Shown here: positions 25,460-34,118 of the stretch, piece by piece
Layout: the number at the start of each line of letters is the position of its first letter
How positions within the stretch are numbered: the stretch's first letter is position 1
From: VXNE01 sp965248075
Lineage (GTDB): Bacteria > Pseudomonadota > Gammaproteobacteria > Pseudomonadales > Azotimanducaceae
Direction: 5' to 3'
Assembly: GCA_965248075.1 (NCBI GenBank)
Contig: CBDFIL010000002.1
Span: 930,001-994,000 of the forward strand
DNA: 64,000 nt
Translations under genes and position numbers: made by a program
Notes under the pieces: generated by a model
The model's input: the letters and a program-made list of their open reading frames with translations, nothing else
The model's database searches: none
Told to the model about the DNA's origin: nothing

Positions 25460-26596
25460 ATGCAGTTCGTCGATGAAGCAATCGTACGCGTCGCCGCCGG
25501 GAACGGCGGCCACGGCGCGCTGAGTTTTCGGCGTGAGAAGTACGTGGCGAAGGGCGGTCCGGACGGCGGCGATGGAGGGGACGGAGGGGACGTGATCCTC
25601 GTGGTGGATGCCGCGCTGAACACGTTGGTGGACTTCCGCTTTCAGCCGCTCTGTCGCGCCAGGAACGGTCAGACCGGCAGTGGCCGCGACCGTACGGGTG
25701 CCCGCGGCGCCGATGCGCTGCTGCGGGTGCCGACCGGCACCACCGTGGTCGACGACGAGACGCTCGAAGTCATCGGCGACCTCGCCGAGCCCGGGGCGCG
25801 CCTGCTGGCGGCCCGTGGCGGCCGGCATGGCCTCGGCAACAGCCGCTTCAAGTCGAGCACCAACCGCGCGCCGCGCAGAACCACCCCGGGCGAGCCCGGC
25901 GAGGCGCGGGTGCTGCGCCTGCAGCTCAAACTCATCGCCGACGTCGGCCTGCTCGGACTGCCGAACGCGGGCAAGTCCACGCTCATCGCGTCCGTCTCCG
26001 CGTCCAGGCCGAAGATCGCCGACTATCCCTTCACGACGCTCCAGCCGAACCTCGGCGTGGTGCGGGTGGACGTGGCGGCGAGCTTCGTGATGGCGGACAT
26101 CCCGGGCCTGGTATCCGGTGCGGCACAGGGCGCGGGGCTCGGCACACGGTTCCTGCGCCATCTCGCGCGCAACCGGGTGCTGGTGCACCTCGTGGAAGTG
26201 GCGCCGCCGGATGGCTCCGATCCGCTGGCCAATGTCGAGGTGGTGGAACGGGAACTGTTCGCGTACAGCGGAGCCTTCCGCGAGCGTCCCATCTGGATGG
26301 CGCCGAGCAAGGCAGACCTCGCGGACGCCGCAGGGTTGGTGACTGCCCTCCGGGCACGCTATCCCGACCGGCCCGTGTTCCCTATCTCGTCGGTGACCGG
26401 TCGCGGCCTGGCGCCCTTGACCAACGCCTTGATGCGGCATCTCGTCGAAGTCGATGCCGTGCGGGAAGCGGAGCTCACCGACCGCATTTCGGCGGATGTC
26501 CTGGCGCGCTCCGCAGCGGAGCGCGAAGATCGGGCCCGGGAGGCCGCTCCGGAGGCGCGGATCGACGCGGCCGATGTGGAGGGACCGTCGCGGTGA
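25460..26596 (+). CDS. obgE: Obg-family GTPase
   Basis: 378 residues. Ribosome-assembly and stress GTPase. It has a glycine-rich Obg domain (residues 1-158, KYVAKGGPDGGDGGDGGDV) and a G domain with P-loop GLPNAGKST (166-174), switch TTLQPNLG and DIPGLVSGA (G3). The guanine-specificity motif is APSKADL, Ser replacing the usual Asn of NKxD. The C-terminal tail is short. It stands in the conserved rplU-rpmA-obgE-proB order and overlaps proB by four bases. Confidence 0.95.
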   Translation: MQFVDEAIVRVAAGNGGHGALSFRREKYVAKGGPDGGDGGDGGDVILVVDAALNTLVDFRFQPLCRARNGQTGSGRDRTGARGADALLRVPTGTTVVDDETLEVIGDLAEPGARLLAARGGRHGLGNSRFKSSTNRAPRRTTPGEPGEARVLRLQLKLIADVGLLGLPNAGKSTLIASVSASRPKIADYPFTTLQPNLGVVRVDVAASFVMADIPGLVSGAAQGAGLGTRFLRHLARNRVLVHLVEVAPPDGSDPLANVEVVERELFAYSGAFRERPIWMAPSKADLADAAGLVTALRARYPDRPVFPISSVTGRGLAPLTNALMRHLVEVDAVREAELTDRISADVLARSAAEREDRAREAAPEARIDAADVEGPSR

Positions 26597-27732
26597 GCAT
26601 CGGCAATGCGGGAGGCGGACGCGCGCGCCTGCGGGACGCAAGGACCTGGGTCGTGAAGGTGGGCAGCGCCCTGGTGACCGCAAACGAACGCGGCATCGAC
26701 CGGGATGCCATAGGCCGATGGTGCCGCCAGATCGCGACCCTGCACGAGCGCGGCCGACGGGTGGTGCTCGTCAGTAGCGGGGCCGTGGCGGAAGGCGTGC
26801 GACGCCTCGGCTTCACCGGCCGCCCGGAAACGGTGCACGATCTGCAGGCCGCCGCCGCCGCCGGCCAGATGGGTTTGATCGAAGCGTACGAGCAGGGCTT
26901 TCGGCAGTGCGGTCTCGGTACCGGTCTGGTGCTTCTCACCCACGACGATCTCTCGGATCGACGGCGCTATCTGAACGCGCGGGCGACGCTGCAGACCCTG
27001 CTCGCCCTGGATGTGGTGCCTGTCATCAACGAGAACGACTCCGTGGCCACGGACGAGATCCGGCTCGGCGACAACGACACGCTGTCGGCGATGGTGGCGA
27101 GCGCGCTGTCCGCGGATGTGCTGGTCCTGTTGACCGACCGGGACGGGCTGCACGAACGCGACCCCCGCGTCGACCCCGATTCCGCCGTGATCGGTCAGGC
27201 GTTCGCGACGGAGCTGGCCCTCGATGCCCATGCGGGTGGCAGCGGAGTACTCGGCCGCGGCGGCATGGTCACCAAGCTCGCCGCCGCGCGGCTGGCCGCC
27301 CGGTCCGGCACGCCGACCGTGATCGCCAACGGGGCCACGCCGGATGTCCTGCTCGAGATCGGTGACGGCGCCGCCATCGGCACCTTGCTGGAGTCGGACA
27401 TGGAGCCGCTCGTCGCCCGCAAGCGCTGGATCGCCGGCCAACTCCGGCCGAAGGGGCGGATCGCCCTCGATGCCGGTGCGGTGCGTGCGGTCCGCGAACG
27501 CGGGGTCAGCATCCTGGCCGTTGGGGTGACCGAGGCGACCGGTGACTTTCAGCGTGGGGACATGGTCCTCGTCACGGACGGCGGCGGCAAAGAGGTCGCC
27601 AAGGGTCTCGTGAACTATGGAGGCGACGAAACACGCCGCCTGCTAGGCACCGCGAGCAGCCAGATCGAGGCGGTCCTGGGATACGTGGATGAGCGGGAAC
27701 TCATCCATCGTGACAACCTGGTGGTCGTGTGA
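26593..27732 (+). CDS. proB: Glutamate 5-kinase
   Basis: 379 residues, first enzyme of proline synthesis (glutamate plus ATP to glutamyl-5-phosphate). The amino-acid-kinase domain carries VVKVGSALV at the N-terminus, VLVSSGAVAEG, VPVINENDSVAT and the RGGMVTKLAAARLA motif. A C-terminal PUA domain begins near GRIALDAGAVRA. The start is GTG 26593, coupled to obgE through GTGA. Length and both domains are normal. Confidence 0.96.
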   Translation: MSIGNAGGGRARLRDARTWVVKVGSALVTANERGIDRDAIGRWCRQIATLHERGRRVVLVSSGAVAEGVRRLGFTGRPETVHDLQAAAAAGQMGLIEAYEQGFRQCGLGTGLVLLTHDDLSDRRRYLNARATLQTLLALDVVPVINENDSVATDEIRLGDNDTLSAMVASALSADVLVLLTDRDGLHERDPRVDPDSAVIGQAFATELALDAHAGGSGVLGRGGMVTKLAAARLAARSGTPTVIANGATPDVLLEIGDGAAIGTLLESDMEPLVARKRWIAGQLRPKGRIALDAGAVRAVRERGVSILAVGVTEATGDFQRGDMVLVTDGGGKEVAKGLVNYGGDETRRLLGTASSQIEAVLGYVDERELIHRDNLVVV

Positions 27733-27748
27733 ACCCGGCGCGTGCGCG

Positions 27749-28036
27749 TCAGGCGGAGGGTTCGGCCCCGGCTTGCGACAGTTGCCTGACCTTCGCGTTG
27801 AGGCGGGACTTGTGACGCGCCGCCTTGTTGGCGTGCAGGATGCCCTTGCTCACCATGCGGTCGAGTACCGGTCCGGCTGCGGCCAGCGCCTCGGAAGCGG
27901 CCGCGGCATCACCGCTTTCCAATGCGGTGCCGACCTTCTTCAGGTAGGTGCGGTACATGGAACGCTGGCTCGCGTTGCGTGCGCGACGCCTCAGGCTCTG
28001 GCGGGCGCGCTTTTTGGCTTGCGGGCTGTTGGCCAA
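27749..28036 (-). CDS. rpsT: 30S ribosomal protein S20, TTG start
   Basis: 95 residues. The protein core (ANSPQAKKRARQSLRRRARN, SMYRTYLKKV, GILHANKAARHKSRLNAKV) is plainly S20. The conserved N-terminus falls exactly on a TTG codon at 28034-28036 with GGAG seven bases upstream, and upstream in-frame codons are not conserved. The E. coli rpsT gene is known to use UUG, linked to its autoregulation, so a similar mechanism is likely here. Convergent with proB, divergent from murJ. Confidence 0.95.
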   Translation of the reverse strand: MANSPQAKKRARQSLRRRARNASQRSMYRTYLKKVGTALESGDAAAASEALAAAGPVLDRMVSKGILHANKAARHKSRLNAKVRQLSQAGAEPSA

Positions 28037-28104
28037 GCGGATACTCCAGTTCTTAAGTAAACGGGCGGGCCGTGGGAAGCGGCGCACTATGCCCGCGGGG
28101 GTCG

Positions 28105-29667
28105 ATGGTGTCAACTCGAAGCACCTCCAGGGAAGAACGGAACCTGACCGCTCAGGGCTCCGTCGTCGCCTCCATGACGATGCTGTCGCGGGTGTCCGGG
28201 TTCGCCCGCGACGTGGTGCTGTCGCACTTCTTCGGCGCGGCCGGCATCGCGGATGCGTTCTTCGTGGCGTTCCGGATTCCGAACTTCTTTCGAAGACTGT
28301 TCGCCGAGGGCGCCTTCGCGCAGGCCTTCGTTCCGGCGCTGGCGGAATACCGTTCCGGCGAGCGCCAGGTGCTCGACCGCTTCGTTGCGGCCGTGACCGG
28401 CAACCTCCTCCTGGTCCTCGCCCTGGTCACCGTGGTGGGAGTGCTGGGGGCGGCCTGGCTGACGGTGCTGTTCGCGCCGGGGTTCGTCGGGGACGACGCG
28501 CGTCTCGCCATCGCCACGGACATGCTGCGCGTCACCTTCCCGTACCTCGCCCTCATTTCGCTCACGGCGTACGCCGGAGCCCTGCTCAACAGCTTTCACC
28601 GCTACGCCGTGCCGGCGTTCACGCCCGTATTGCTCAACGCGGTGCTGATCCTGGCGGCCCTGGTGGGGGCCCCACTCTTCGATCGGCCGGTCATGGCACT
28701 CGCGTGGGGCGCCCTCGCCGCCGGCGTCGTGCAGCTTCTGTTTCAGTTTCCGGCGCTGCAGCGGCTCCATCTGCTGCAACCCCCCAGGATGGACTGGACG
28801 GATCCCGGAGTACGCAAGGTCGGCCGTCTTTTCGTGCCGGCGGCATTCGCGGCGTCCGTGAACCAGATCAACGGCCTGATCGGCACCATCCTGGCATCGC
28901 TCCTGGCGACGGGCAGCATTTCCTGGCTCTACTATGCGGACCGGCTCATGGAGCTGCCGATCGGTCTGGTCGCCGTCGCCCTCGGTACGGTGCTGTTGCC
29001 GAACCTCTCGCGGCTGCACGCGGACGGGGACCGGGAGGGCTTCGCCGCGACCCTCGATTGGGGCTTGCGGATGGGTGTGCTGCTCGGCGTGCCAGCGTCC
29101 ACGGCCCTCTTCGTCCTGGCGACGCCACTCATCGCGACGATCTACCAGCACGGCGCCTTCTCGACCACGGACGTGGCGATGGTGGCCGCCGCGCTGCAGG
29201 CCTTCGCCGTCGGCCTGCCGGCGCTGGTGCTCGTGAAGATCGCCGCGCCGGGGTTTTTCGCGCGGCAGGATGCCCGGACGCCGTTCCGTTACGCGGCCGT
29301 GTCGGTGGCGGTGAACGTGTCCTTCAGCCTGGCCGTGTTCTGGTGGCTGCATCACGTCGGCCTGGCCCTCGCGACGAGCGTCGCCGCCATCGTCAACGTG
29401 GTGCTCCTGCTGCGGGGACTGGTGCGCAGGGGGGACTATGCGTGGACCCGCCGGTTGCGGCAGACGGTCGCTGCCGCGCTGGTCGGCAGCGCAGTGATGG
29501 GCGCGGGCCTCGTGTGGCTCGCGCCCGTGGCCGACAACTGGATCGCCGCTCCCGCTTTCACGCGCGTCGGCATGCTGGCGGCCGCCGTCATCGGGGGTGT
29601 ATCGGTGTACCTCGTGACCGTACTGGCGATGGGCGTACGCCCGAGTGACCTCCAGCACCGCGTGTAG
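28105..29667 (+). CDS. murJ: Lipid II flippase MurJ
   Basis: 520 residues, MOP-superfamily integral membrane protein moving lipid II across the inner membrane. The N-terminal signature (MTMLSRVSGFARDVVLSHFFG, DAFFVAFRIPNFFRRLFAEGAFAQAFVP) is strong, and about 14 hydrophobic helices follow. The start is ambiguous: GTG 28072 is in frame, but the ATG at 28105 leaves a shorter tail before the first helix. It is in the usual position between rpsT and ribF. Confidence 0.95.
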   Translation: MVSTRSTSREERNLTAQGSVVASMTMLSRVSGFARDVVLSHFFGAAGIADAFFVAFRIPNFFRRLFAEGAFAQAFVPALAEYRSGERQVLDRFVAAVTGNLLLVLALVTVVGVLGAAWLTVLFAPGFVGDDARLAIATDMLRVTFPYLALISLTAYAGALLNSFHRYAVPAFTPVLLNAVLILAALVGAPLFDRPVMALAWGALAAGVVQLLFQFPALQRLHLLQPPRMDWTDPGVRKVGRLFVPAAFAASVNQINGLIGTILASLLATGSISWLYYADRLMELPIGLVAVALGTVLLPNLSRLHADGDREGFAATLDWGLRMGVLLGVPASTALFVLATPLIATIYQHGAFSTTDVAMVAAALQAFAVGLPALVLVKIAAPGFFARQDARTPFRYAAVSVAVNVSFSLAVFWWLHHVGLALATSVAAIVNVVLLLRGLVRRGDYAWTRRLRQTVAAALVGSAVMGAGLVWLAPVADNWIAAPAFTRVGMLAAAVIGGVSVYLVTVLAMGVRPSDLQHRV

Positions 29668-29676
29668 AATCGCCGC

Positions 29677-30603
29677 ATGGAGCTCATTCGCGGCATGCAC
29701 GGCATTCGTCCAAGGCATCGTGGCAACGTCGTGACCATCGGGAATTTCGACGGGGTGCATTACGGCCACCAGATGTTGCTGGCGCATCTGAACGCCAAGA
29801 GCGAGGAGTTGCGGTGCCCGAGCCTCCTGATGACGTTCGAGCCGCAGCCCCGGGAGTTCTTCGAGGGCGCGACGGTGCCGGCCCGGCTGACACGCTTCCG
29901 GGAGAAGGTGAGCCTCATGCGGGGTATCGGCGTGGACCGGGTGCTGTGCGTGCCGTTCAACGAGCGCACCGCCCGCACCCCGGCCTCATTCGTGGTCAAG
30001 GAGCTCCTTGCGGAGCAGCTGGGCGCGAAGTACGTGGTGGTCGGTGACGACTTCCGCTTCGGCCGTGGCCAGGAAGGCGACTACGCGATGTTGAAAGAGG
30101 CGGGCGACCGGCACGGGTACGGCGTGAGCCACATGGGGACGCTGACTTTCGAGCACGGCCGGGTGAGCAGCTCGCGCATCCGCGAGGCGCTTGCCGAGGG
30201 CGACTTCGAGCTCGCGGAGAAACTCCTCGGCCGGCAGTACTTCATCATGGGGCGGGTCGTCTACGGGCGACAGCTCGGTCGCATGCTGGGCGTGCCCACC
30301 GCGAACATCCGCCTGCAACGCTACCGCGCGGCCCTCGAAGGCGTGTTCGCGGTCACGGTAACGGGGTTGGGCGAGGAGCGACCCGGGGTGGCCAACATCG
30401 GTGTGCGCCCGACCGTGGACGGCAGGGAGCCGCTGCTCGAGGTGCATATCTTCGACTTCGACGAGGACATCTACGGCGCCCTCCTGACGGTGACCGTGCA
30501 TCGGAAGATCCGCGATGAGGTCAAGTTCGAGTCGCTCGACGCGCTGAAGGAACAGATCGGGCGGGACATCGTGGCCACGCGGCGCTGGTTCGCGGATGCA
30601 TGA
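29677..30603 (+). CDS. ribF: Bifunctional riboflavin kinase/FAD synthetase
   Basis: 308 residues. The N-terminal FAD synthetase domain carries the nucleotidyltransferase motif GNFDGVHYGHQ and SSSRIREAL. The C-terminal riboflavin kinase domain carries GRQLGRMLGVPTANI and DEDIYGALLTV. It makes FMN and FAD in the cytoplasm. It begins nine bases after murJ and its stop lies inside the lspA start region; in related genomes ileS normally separates ribF from lspA, but here they overlap. Confidence 0.96.
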   Translation: MELIRGMHGIRPRHRGNVVTIGNFDGVHYGHQMLLAHLNAKSEELRCPSLLMTFEPQPREFFEGATVPARLTRFREKVSLMRGIGVDRVLCVPFNERTARTPASFVVKELLAEQLGAKYVVVGDDFRFGRGQEGDYAMLKEAGDRHGYGVSHMGTLTFEHGRVSSSRIREALAEGDFELAEKLLGRQYFIMGRVVYGRQLGRMLGVPTANIRLQRYRAALEGVFAVTVTGLGEERPGVANIGVRPTVDGREPLLEVHIFDFDEDIYGALLTVTVHRKIRDEVKFESLDALKEQIGRDIVATRRWFADA

Positions 30604-31117
30604 AGGCGGGGCCGATCCGGCCGCGGGGTCGCCGGCCTTCCGCACGCTCCCCTGGTATGGCTTTGCAGCGGGTCTCCTCGCCATCGACCAGGCCACCAAG
30701 CGGCTGGCCGTCGCGTACCTGGACTACGGGGGAGATGTCGACGTGCTCCCGTTCCTGTCCTGGAAACTGCTGCACAACACGGGCGCCGCGTTCAGCCTGT
30801 TCGCCGGCGCGGCCGGCTGGCAGCGCTGGGTGTTCTCCGTGGTGGCGGTCGCCGTCGCCATCTTCGTGGCGAACGAAATCCGCAAACTTCGCCCCGGGGA
30901 GGCCTGGTACGCCTTTGCCTGCAGTTGCATCCTGGCCGGGGCGCTCGGCAACCTGATCGACCGCGCCGTGCTCGGCTACGTCATCGACTTCGTGTTCGTG
31001 CACTACGGCTGGTTCCGCTTCCCCGTGTTCAACGTTGCCGACTCCGCCGTGAGCGTGGGCGCGGCCACGTGGATTGCACTGATGTTGCTGGAGACGCTCC
31101 ACGCACGGCGGGAGTAG
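30596..31117 (+). CDS. lspA: Lipoprotein signal peptidase
   Basis: 173 residues, four transmembrane helices. Cleaves diacylglyceryl-modified prolipoproteins such as BamD downstream. The conserved motifs are IDQATKRLAV, LHNTGAAFSLF, the catalytic Asp in GALGNLIDRAVLG and the second Asp in FNVADSAVSVG. The ATG overlaps the ribF stop by eight bases. The stop TAG is the first part of a dispersed repeat array. Confidence 0.96.
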   Translation: MHEGGADPAAGSPAFRTLPWYGFAAGLLAIDQATKRLAVAYLDYGGDVDVLPFLSWKLLHNTGAAFSLFAGAAGWQRWVFSVVAVAVAIFVANEIRKLRPGEAWYAFACSCILAGALGNLIDRAVLGYVIDFVFVHYGWFRFPVFNVADSAVSVGAATWIALMLLETLHARRE

Positions 31118-31262
31118 GGGCGATCCCTTGTGGTCGCCCGTGTCGAGCCCGCGCAAGCCCTGGCGACGGGACGTCGTAGGGGCGATCCCTTGTGGTCGCC
31201 CGTGTCGAGCCCGTGCAAGCCCTTGGCGACGGGACGTTGTAGGGGCGATCCCTTGTGGTCGC
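31114..31262 (+). repeat. Triple tandem array of the dispersed palindromic element (A half)
   Basis: Three copies of GTAGGGGCGATCCCTTGTGG followed by TCGCCCG begin at 31114, 31176 and 31239 (periods 62 and 63). They are separated by a spacer containing TGTCGAGCCCG(C/T)GCAAGCCC and GGCGACGGGACG. The first TAG terminates lspA. The following 31263-31438 shows no gene and presumably carries the pilin promoter. Confidence 0.85.
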
Positions 31263-31438
31263 CCGTCTTGGCCCCTTGCAGGATTTGAGCGCGGGCCGCC
31301 CCCACGGTCTCCCGTGCGAGCCCTTTCCCCATCGCCGGCGAGATTCGGCGTACGCCCAGGTGGGAGAAGTCGCCTTCGCGCTCCGCCAGCCCTGCACTAG
31401 GCTCGTCCCATCCTTGAGCGGCAGACCGAGACTCGAGC

Positions 31439-31933
31439 ATGTCGGGAGTGAGGGCGATCGTGTTGCGGCGCCTTGCGGACGCCGGTTTCTCGTTGCTGGA
31501 GCTGATGGCGGCGGTGGCGATCCTCGCGCTGCTGGCCGCAGTCGCCACGCCCCTCTACACGCGGTACGGCGTACGTGCCCAGGGGGCCGCCGCCCGCGCG
31601 GATCTGATGCGCTGCGCGCAGGGGATGGAGCGGCACGCGAGCTGGACCTTCAGCTACCTCGGCGCCATCGGTGCGGACGCGGCGGGAAGCGGTGGCGTTG
31701 ATCTCGGCGCGGTCACCCCGAACCTCTGTTCCCCGACCTCCACCCGCTACGTCGTGACCCTCGAGGACGTCGGCGCCGCGCACTTCCTGTTGCGGGCGAG
31801 TCCGGTGGGATCCGGCGCGACGAGCGCAAGGGCCCTCGGACTCGACGAGGCCGGCCGGCGCTGGCGGGACGGCAACGGGGACGGTGACTTCGACGATGCC
31901 GGCGAAGACGGCTGGGCAGACCCGGCAGAGTGA
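31439..31933 (+). CDS. Type IV minor pilin, PilE-like
   Basis: 164 residues. A class III signal is present: a short basic leader, then the prepilin peptidase site DAG|FSLLELMAAVAILALLAAVA with Glu at mature position 5, and a hydrophobic alpha1 helix. The soluble part contains two cysteines (CAQG and LCSP). An acidic Asp-rich C-terminus (GDGDFDDAGED) could bind calcium. First gene of a tight minor-pilin operon; its stop overlaps the next ATG. Confidence 0.85.
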   Translation: MSGVRAIVLRRLADAGFSLLELMAAVAILALLAAVATPLYTRYGVRAQGAAARADLMRCAQGMERHASWTFSYLGAIGADAAGSGGVDLGAVTPNLCSPTSTRYVVTLEDVGAAHFLLRASPVGSGATSARALGLDEAGRRWRDGNGDGDFDDAGEDGWADPAE

Positions 31934-32451
31934 TGCACCTGCGACGCCCTGCGCCATGGGCTCGCCACCGTGGGGTGTCCCTGGTCGAGGTATTGACCGC
32001 CGTGCTGGTTCTGAGCGTTGGGATACTGGGCGTCGCGGCGCTGCAGGCGGCCGCATTGCGGGACAATCGGGAGGCGTTGCAGCGCACCGAGGCGATCCTG
32101 CTCGCCGGCAACATCCTGGAGCACGCGCGCGCGAACCCGCCGGGCCGGTACGCCATCGCCTTCGGTGCGGGCCCGTCGGCCGCTGTCTCGTGCCTCGGCG
32201 CCGACTGCTCACCGGATCAGTTGGCCGACTTCGACCTCGCTGCGTGGAAGTGCCGACTCGGCACATGGGAGCAGTCCGCAGTCTGCGAGGCGCTCTGGGC
32301 GGCGCTGCTGCCCGCTTCCAGCCCGCAGGCCGGCTTGCCCGACGGGGACGGCTCGGTGGCGACCGGGGACGGGGGGATCATCTCGGCTACCGTTACCTGG
32401 CGTCCCGCGGGTCGGGCGCTGCGGCGCATCACCGTGCAGACCGGTACCTGA
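31933..32451 (+). CDS. pilV: Type IV pilus minor pilin PilV-like
   Basis: 172 residues. Prepilin motif RHRG|VSLVEVLTAVLVLSVGILGVAAL with the PilV/GspI-type helix, then the typical LQAAALRDNREALQRTEAILLAGNILEHARANP and a soluble domain with two disulfide-capable cysteine pairs. It begins at the ATG overlapping the preceding TGA and is followed two bases later by pilW. Confidence 0.85.
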   Translation: MHLRRPAPWARHRGVSLVEVLTAVLVLSVGILGVAALQAAALRDNREALQRTEAILLAGNILEHARANPPGRYAIAFGAGPSAAVSCLGADCSPDQLADFDLAAWKCRLGTWEQSAVCEALWAALLPASSPQAGLPDGDGSVATGDGGIISATVTWRPAGRALRRITVQTGT

Positions 32452-32453
32452 TC

Positions 32454-33521
32454 GTGCGGGACACGACACGAGGCCCCGGCGGCGCGCGGGGCTTCTCGCT
32501 CCTCGAGATGCTGCTCGCGCTCGCCCTCGGCAGCGTCGTGACGGTGAGCGTCGCCGAGCTGTTCGCGGCGAACCATCGCACCCATGCCCTGTTGATCGGT
32601 CAGGCTCGCCTGCAGGAGTCGGCGCGCCATGCGCTGGACTTCATGGCGCGCTCGGCGCGCGCGGCCGGCTACATGGGCTGTGCCCGCCAACCGGTCTGGA
32701 ACACACTGAACGGGCCGGCCGACAACCTGTTCGAGCTGGATATCGCAACGGCCGCCACCGCATTCGACGGCACGGCAGCCGACAGTACCGTCTCGAGTTG
32801 GACCCCGGGGCTGGACCCGCTGCCGCGCAGGGTCCGAAGGGGCTCGGTGCACGCCTTTCGCAGGAGCGGCGGGATCAGGGTCGAGGCGCTGCAGCCGCTC
32901 TCGGACATCCTGGTGTTCCGCTTCGTCGACCGTCCGCGGCCGCTGGCGGCCCCGGCGGATCCGGTGGGCGCTCCGGTCGTCGACGAGGGTCGGGAGGTCG
33001 GCTTGCGCCCCGACGACTTCGCGGTACTGGCCGACTGTGGACAGGCCACCCTGTTCCGCGTGAGTCGGATCGATACCGGCGACGGACGCGCGGTCCTGGG
33101 ACGGCAGGCCGGCACCGGGGCGTTCGAGAACGCGCCCGGGGCGACGCTGTCGGAGGCGGGGGTGTCCTACGGAGACGATGCCGGTCCCGCCGGCGCCTCG
33201 GTGGGGCTGCTCCTGACGCACATCTATTACGTGGCCCCGGGGGCCGGGACGAACAACCGCGGCACGCCGACGCTGTCGCTTTGGCGCAAGAGCGGGACGC
33301 GCGGCCCCGCAGAACTGGTGCAGGGGATCGAGGATCTGCAGGTGTTGCTGGGCATGGACACCGACGGGGACGGCGCGGTCAACCGCTATGCGTCGGCCGC
33401 GTCCGCGGTCGGTCGGGTCCGGTCCGTCCGCATGGCGGTGACGGCGACCGGTGTGGACGCCGTGGACGGCGGCGGCATCCTGCGGCGGACGTTCGTTCGC
33501 ACCGTTGCGCTACGCAACTGA
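32454..33521 (+). CDS. pilW: Type IV pilus minor pilin PilW-like
   Basis: 355 residues, starting at GTG 32454. Prepilin site GARG|FSLLEMLLALALGSVVTVSVAELF, then QARLQESARHALDFMARSARAAGYMGC, the PilW signature. The large soluble domain contains a calcium-type loop DTDGDGAVNRY near the C-terminus. It probably forms part of the pilus-priming tip complex with the neighbouring PilV and PilX. The stop overlaps the pilX ATG. Confidence 0.88.
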   Translation: MRDTTRGPGGARGFSLLEMLLALALGSVVTVSVAELFAANHRTHALLIGQARLQESARHALDFMARSARAAGYMGCARQPVWNTLNGPADNLFELDIATAATAFDGTAADSTVSSWTPGLDPLPRRVRRGSVHAFRRSGGIRVEALQPLSDILVFRFVDRPRPLAAPADPVGAPVVDEGREVGLRPDDFAVLADCGQATLFRVSRIDTGDGRAVLGRQAGTGAFENAPGATLSEAGVSYGDDAGPAGASVGLLLTHIYYVAPGAGTNNRGTPTLSLWRKSGTRGPAELVQGIEDLQVLLGMDTDGDGAVNRYASAASAVGRVRSVRMAVTATGVDAVDGGGILRRTFVRTVALRN

Positions 33522-34051
33522 TGGCGCGTCCACACCGCGGCCAGGCGCGCGGGCAGGGCGGTGCCGCGCTGTTCCTCTGCCTGGTGCTCCTGTTGCTGCT
33601 CACGGTCATGGCCGTCGCGGCCGTGGAGACCACGCAACTCGAGATGCGCATGGCGCGCAACGCGCACGACGGGATGCTCGCGCTGCAGGCCGCCGAGGCT
33701 GCGCTGGCGGCCGGCGAGCGGTTCCTCGAGGACATTGCCTCGACGGTCTACGAAGCTCCCACGGGACATCCGGCAGTGCATCCGGCGCGCGCGTTCGAGG
33801 ATCCCATGCCGGCCGGCGCGGCGCCGGCATGGGACGACGGCACGAGCGTTCCGTCGAGCGTCGCGCACGTCGCCGAACACCCGCGTTTCCGCATCGACTT
33901 CCTCACGATGCGCGCCGACGAAGTGCCCGTCTTCCGAGTGACGGCCCGGGGCGTGGGGGGTACCCGCGAGGCGGGCGTCGTGCTGCGCAGCACCTACGCC
34001 CTGGAACGGCCATCGGGCCGGCGGCTGTCCTGGCACGAAGTTGCGCCGTAG
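33521..34051 (+). CDS. pilX: Type IV pilus assembly protein PilX-like
   Basis: 176 residues. The N-terminal hydrophobic helix (GGAALFLCLVLLLLLTVMAVAAVETT) follows a basic leader; GQGG|AALF lacks the Glu5 of ordinary pilins, as is common for PilX. The motif LEMRMARNAHDGMLALQAAEAALAAGE is typical. No PilY1 adhesin gene follows, unlike many minor-pilin operons; a convergent fimT-like gene lies downstream. Confidence 0.85.
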   Translation: MARPHRGQARGQGGAALFLCLVLLLLLTVMAVAAVETTQLEMRMARNAHDGMLALQAAEAALAAGERFLEDIASTVYEAPTGHPAVHPARAFEDPMPAGAAPAWDDGTSVPSSVAHVAEHPRFRIDFLTMRADEVPVFRVTARGVGGTREAGVVLRSTYALERPSGRRLSWHEVAP

Positions 34052-34118
34052 TTACGCAGGTTGGCGATAGGTGAACGACGCGGGTCGCACGGTCCGACGA
34101 GGCATCGCGCCACTCGGA

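Noticed and set aside
31114..31262. Possible CRISPR array (three regular repeats)
   Set aside because: The repeats are palindromic dispersed elements with nearly identical spacers and no cas genes nearby.
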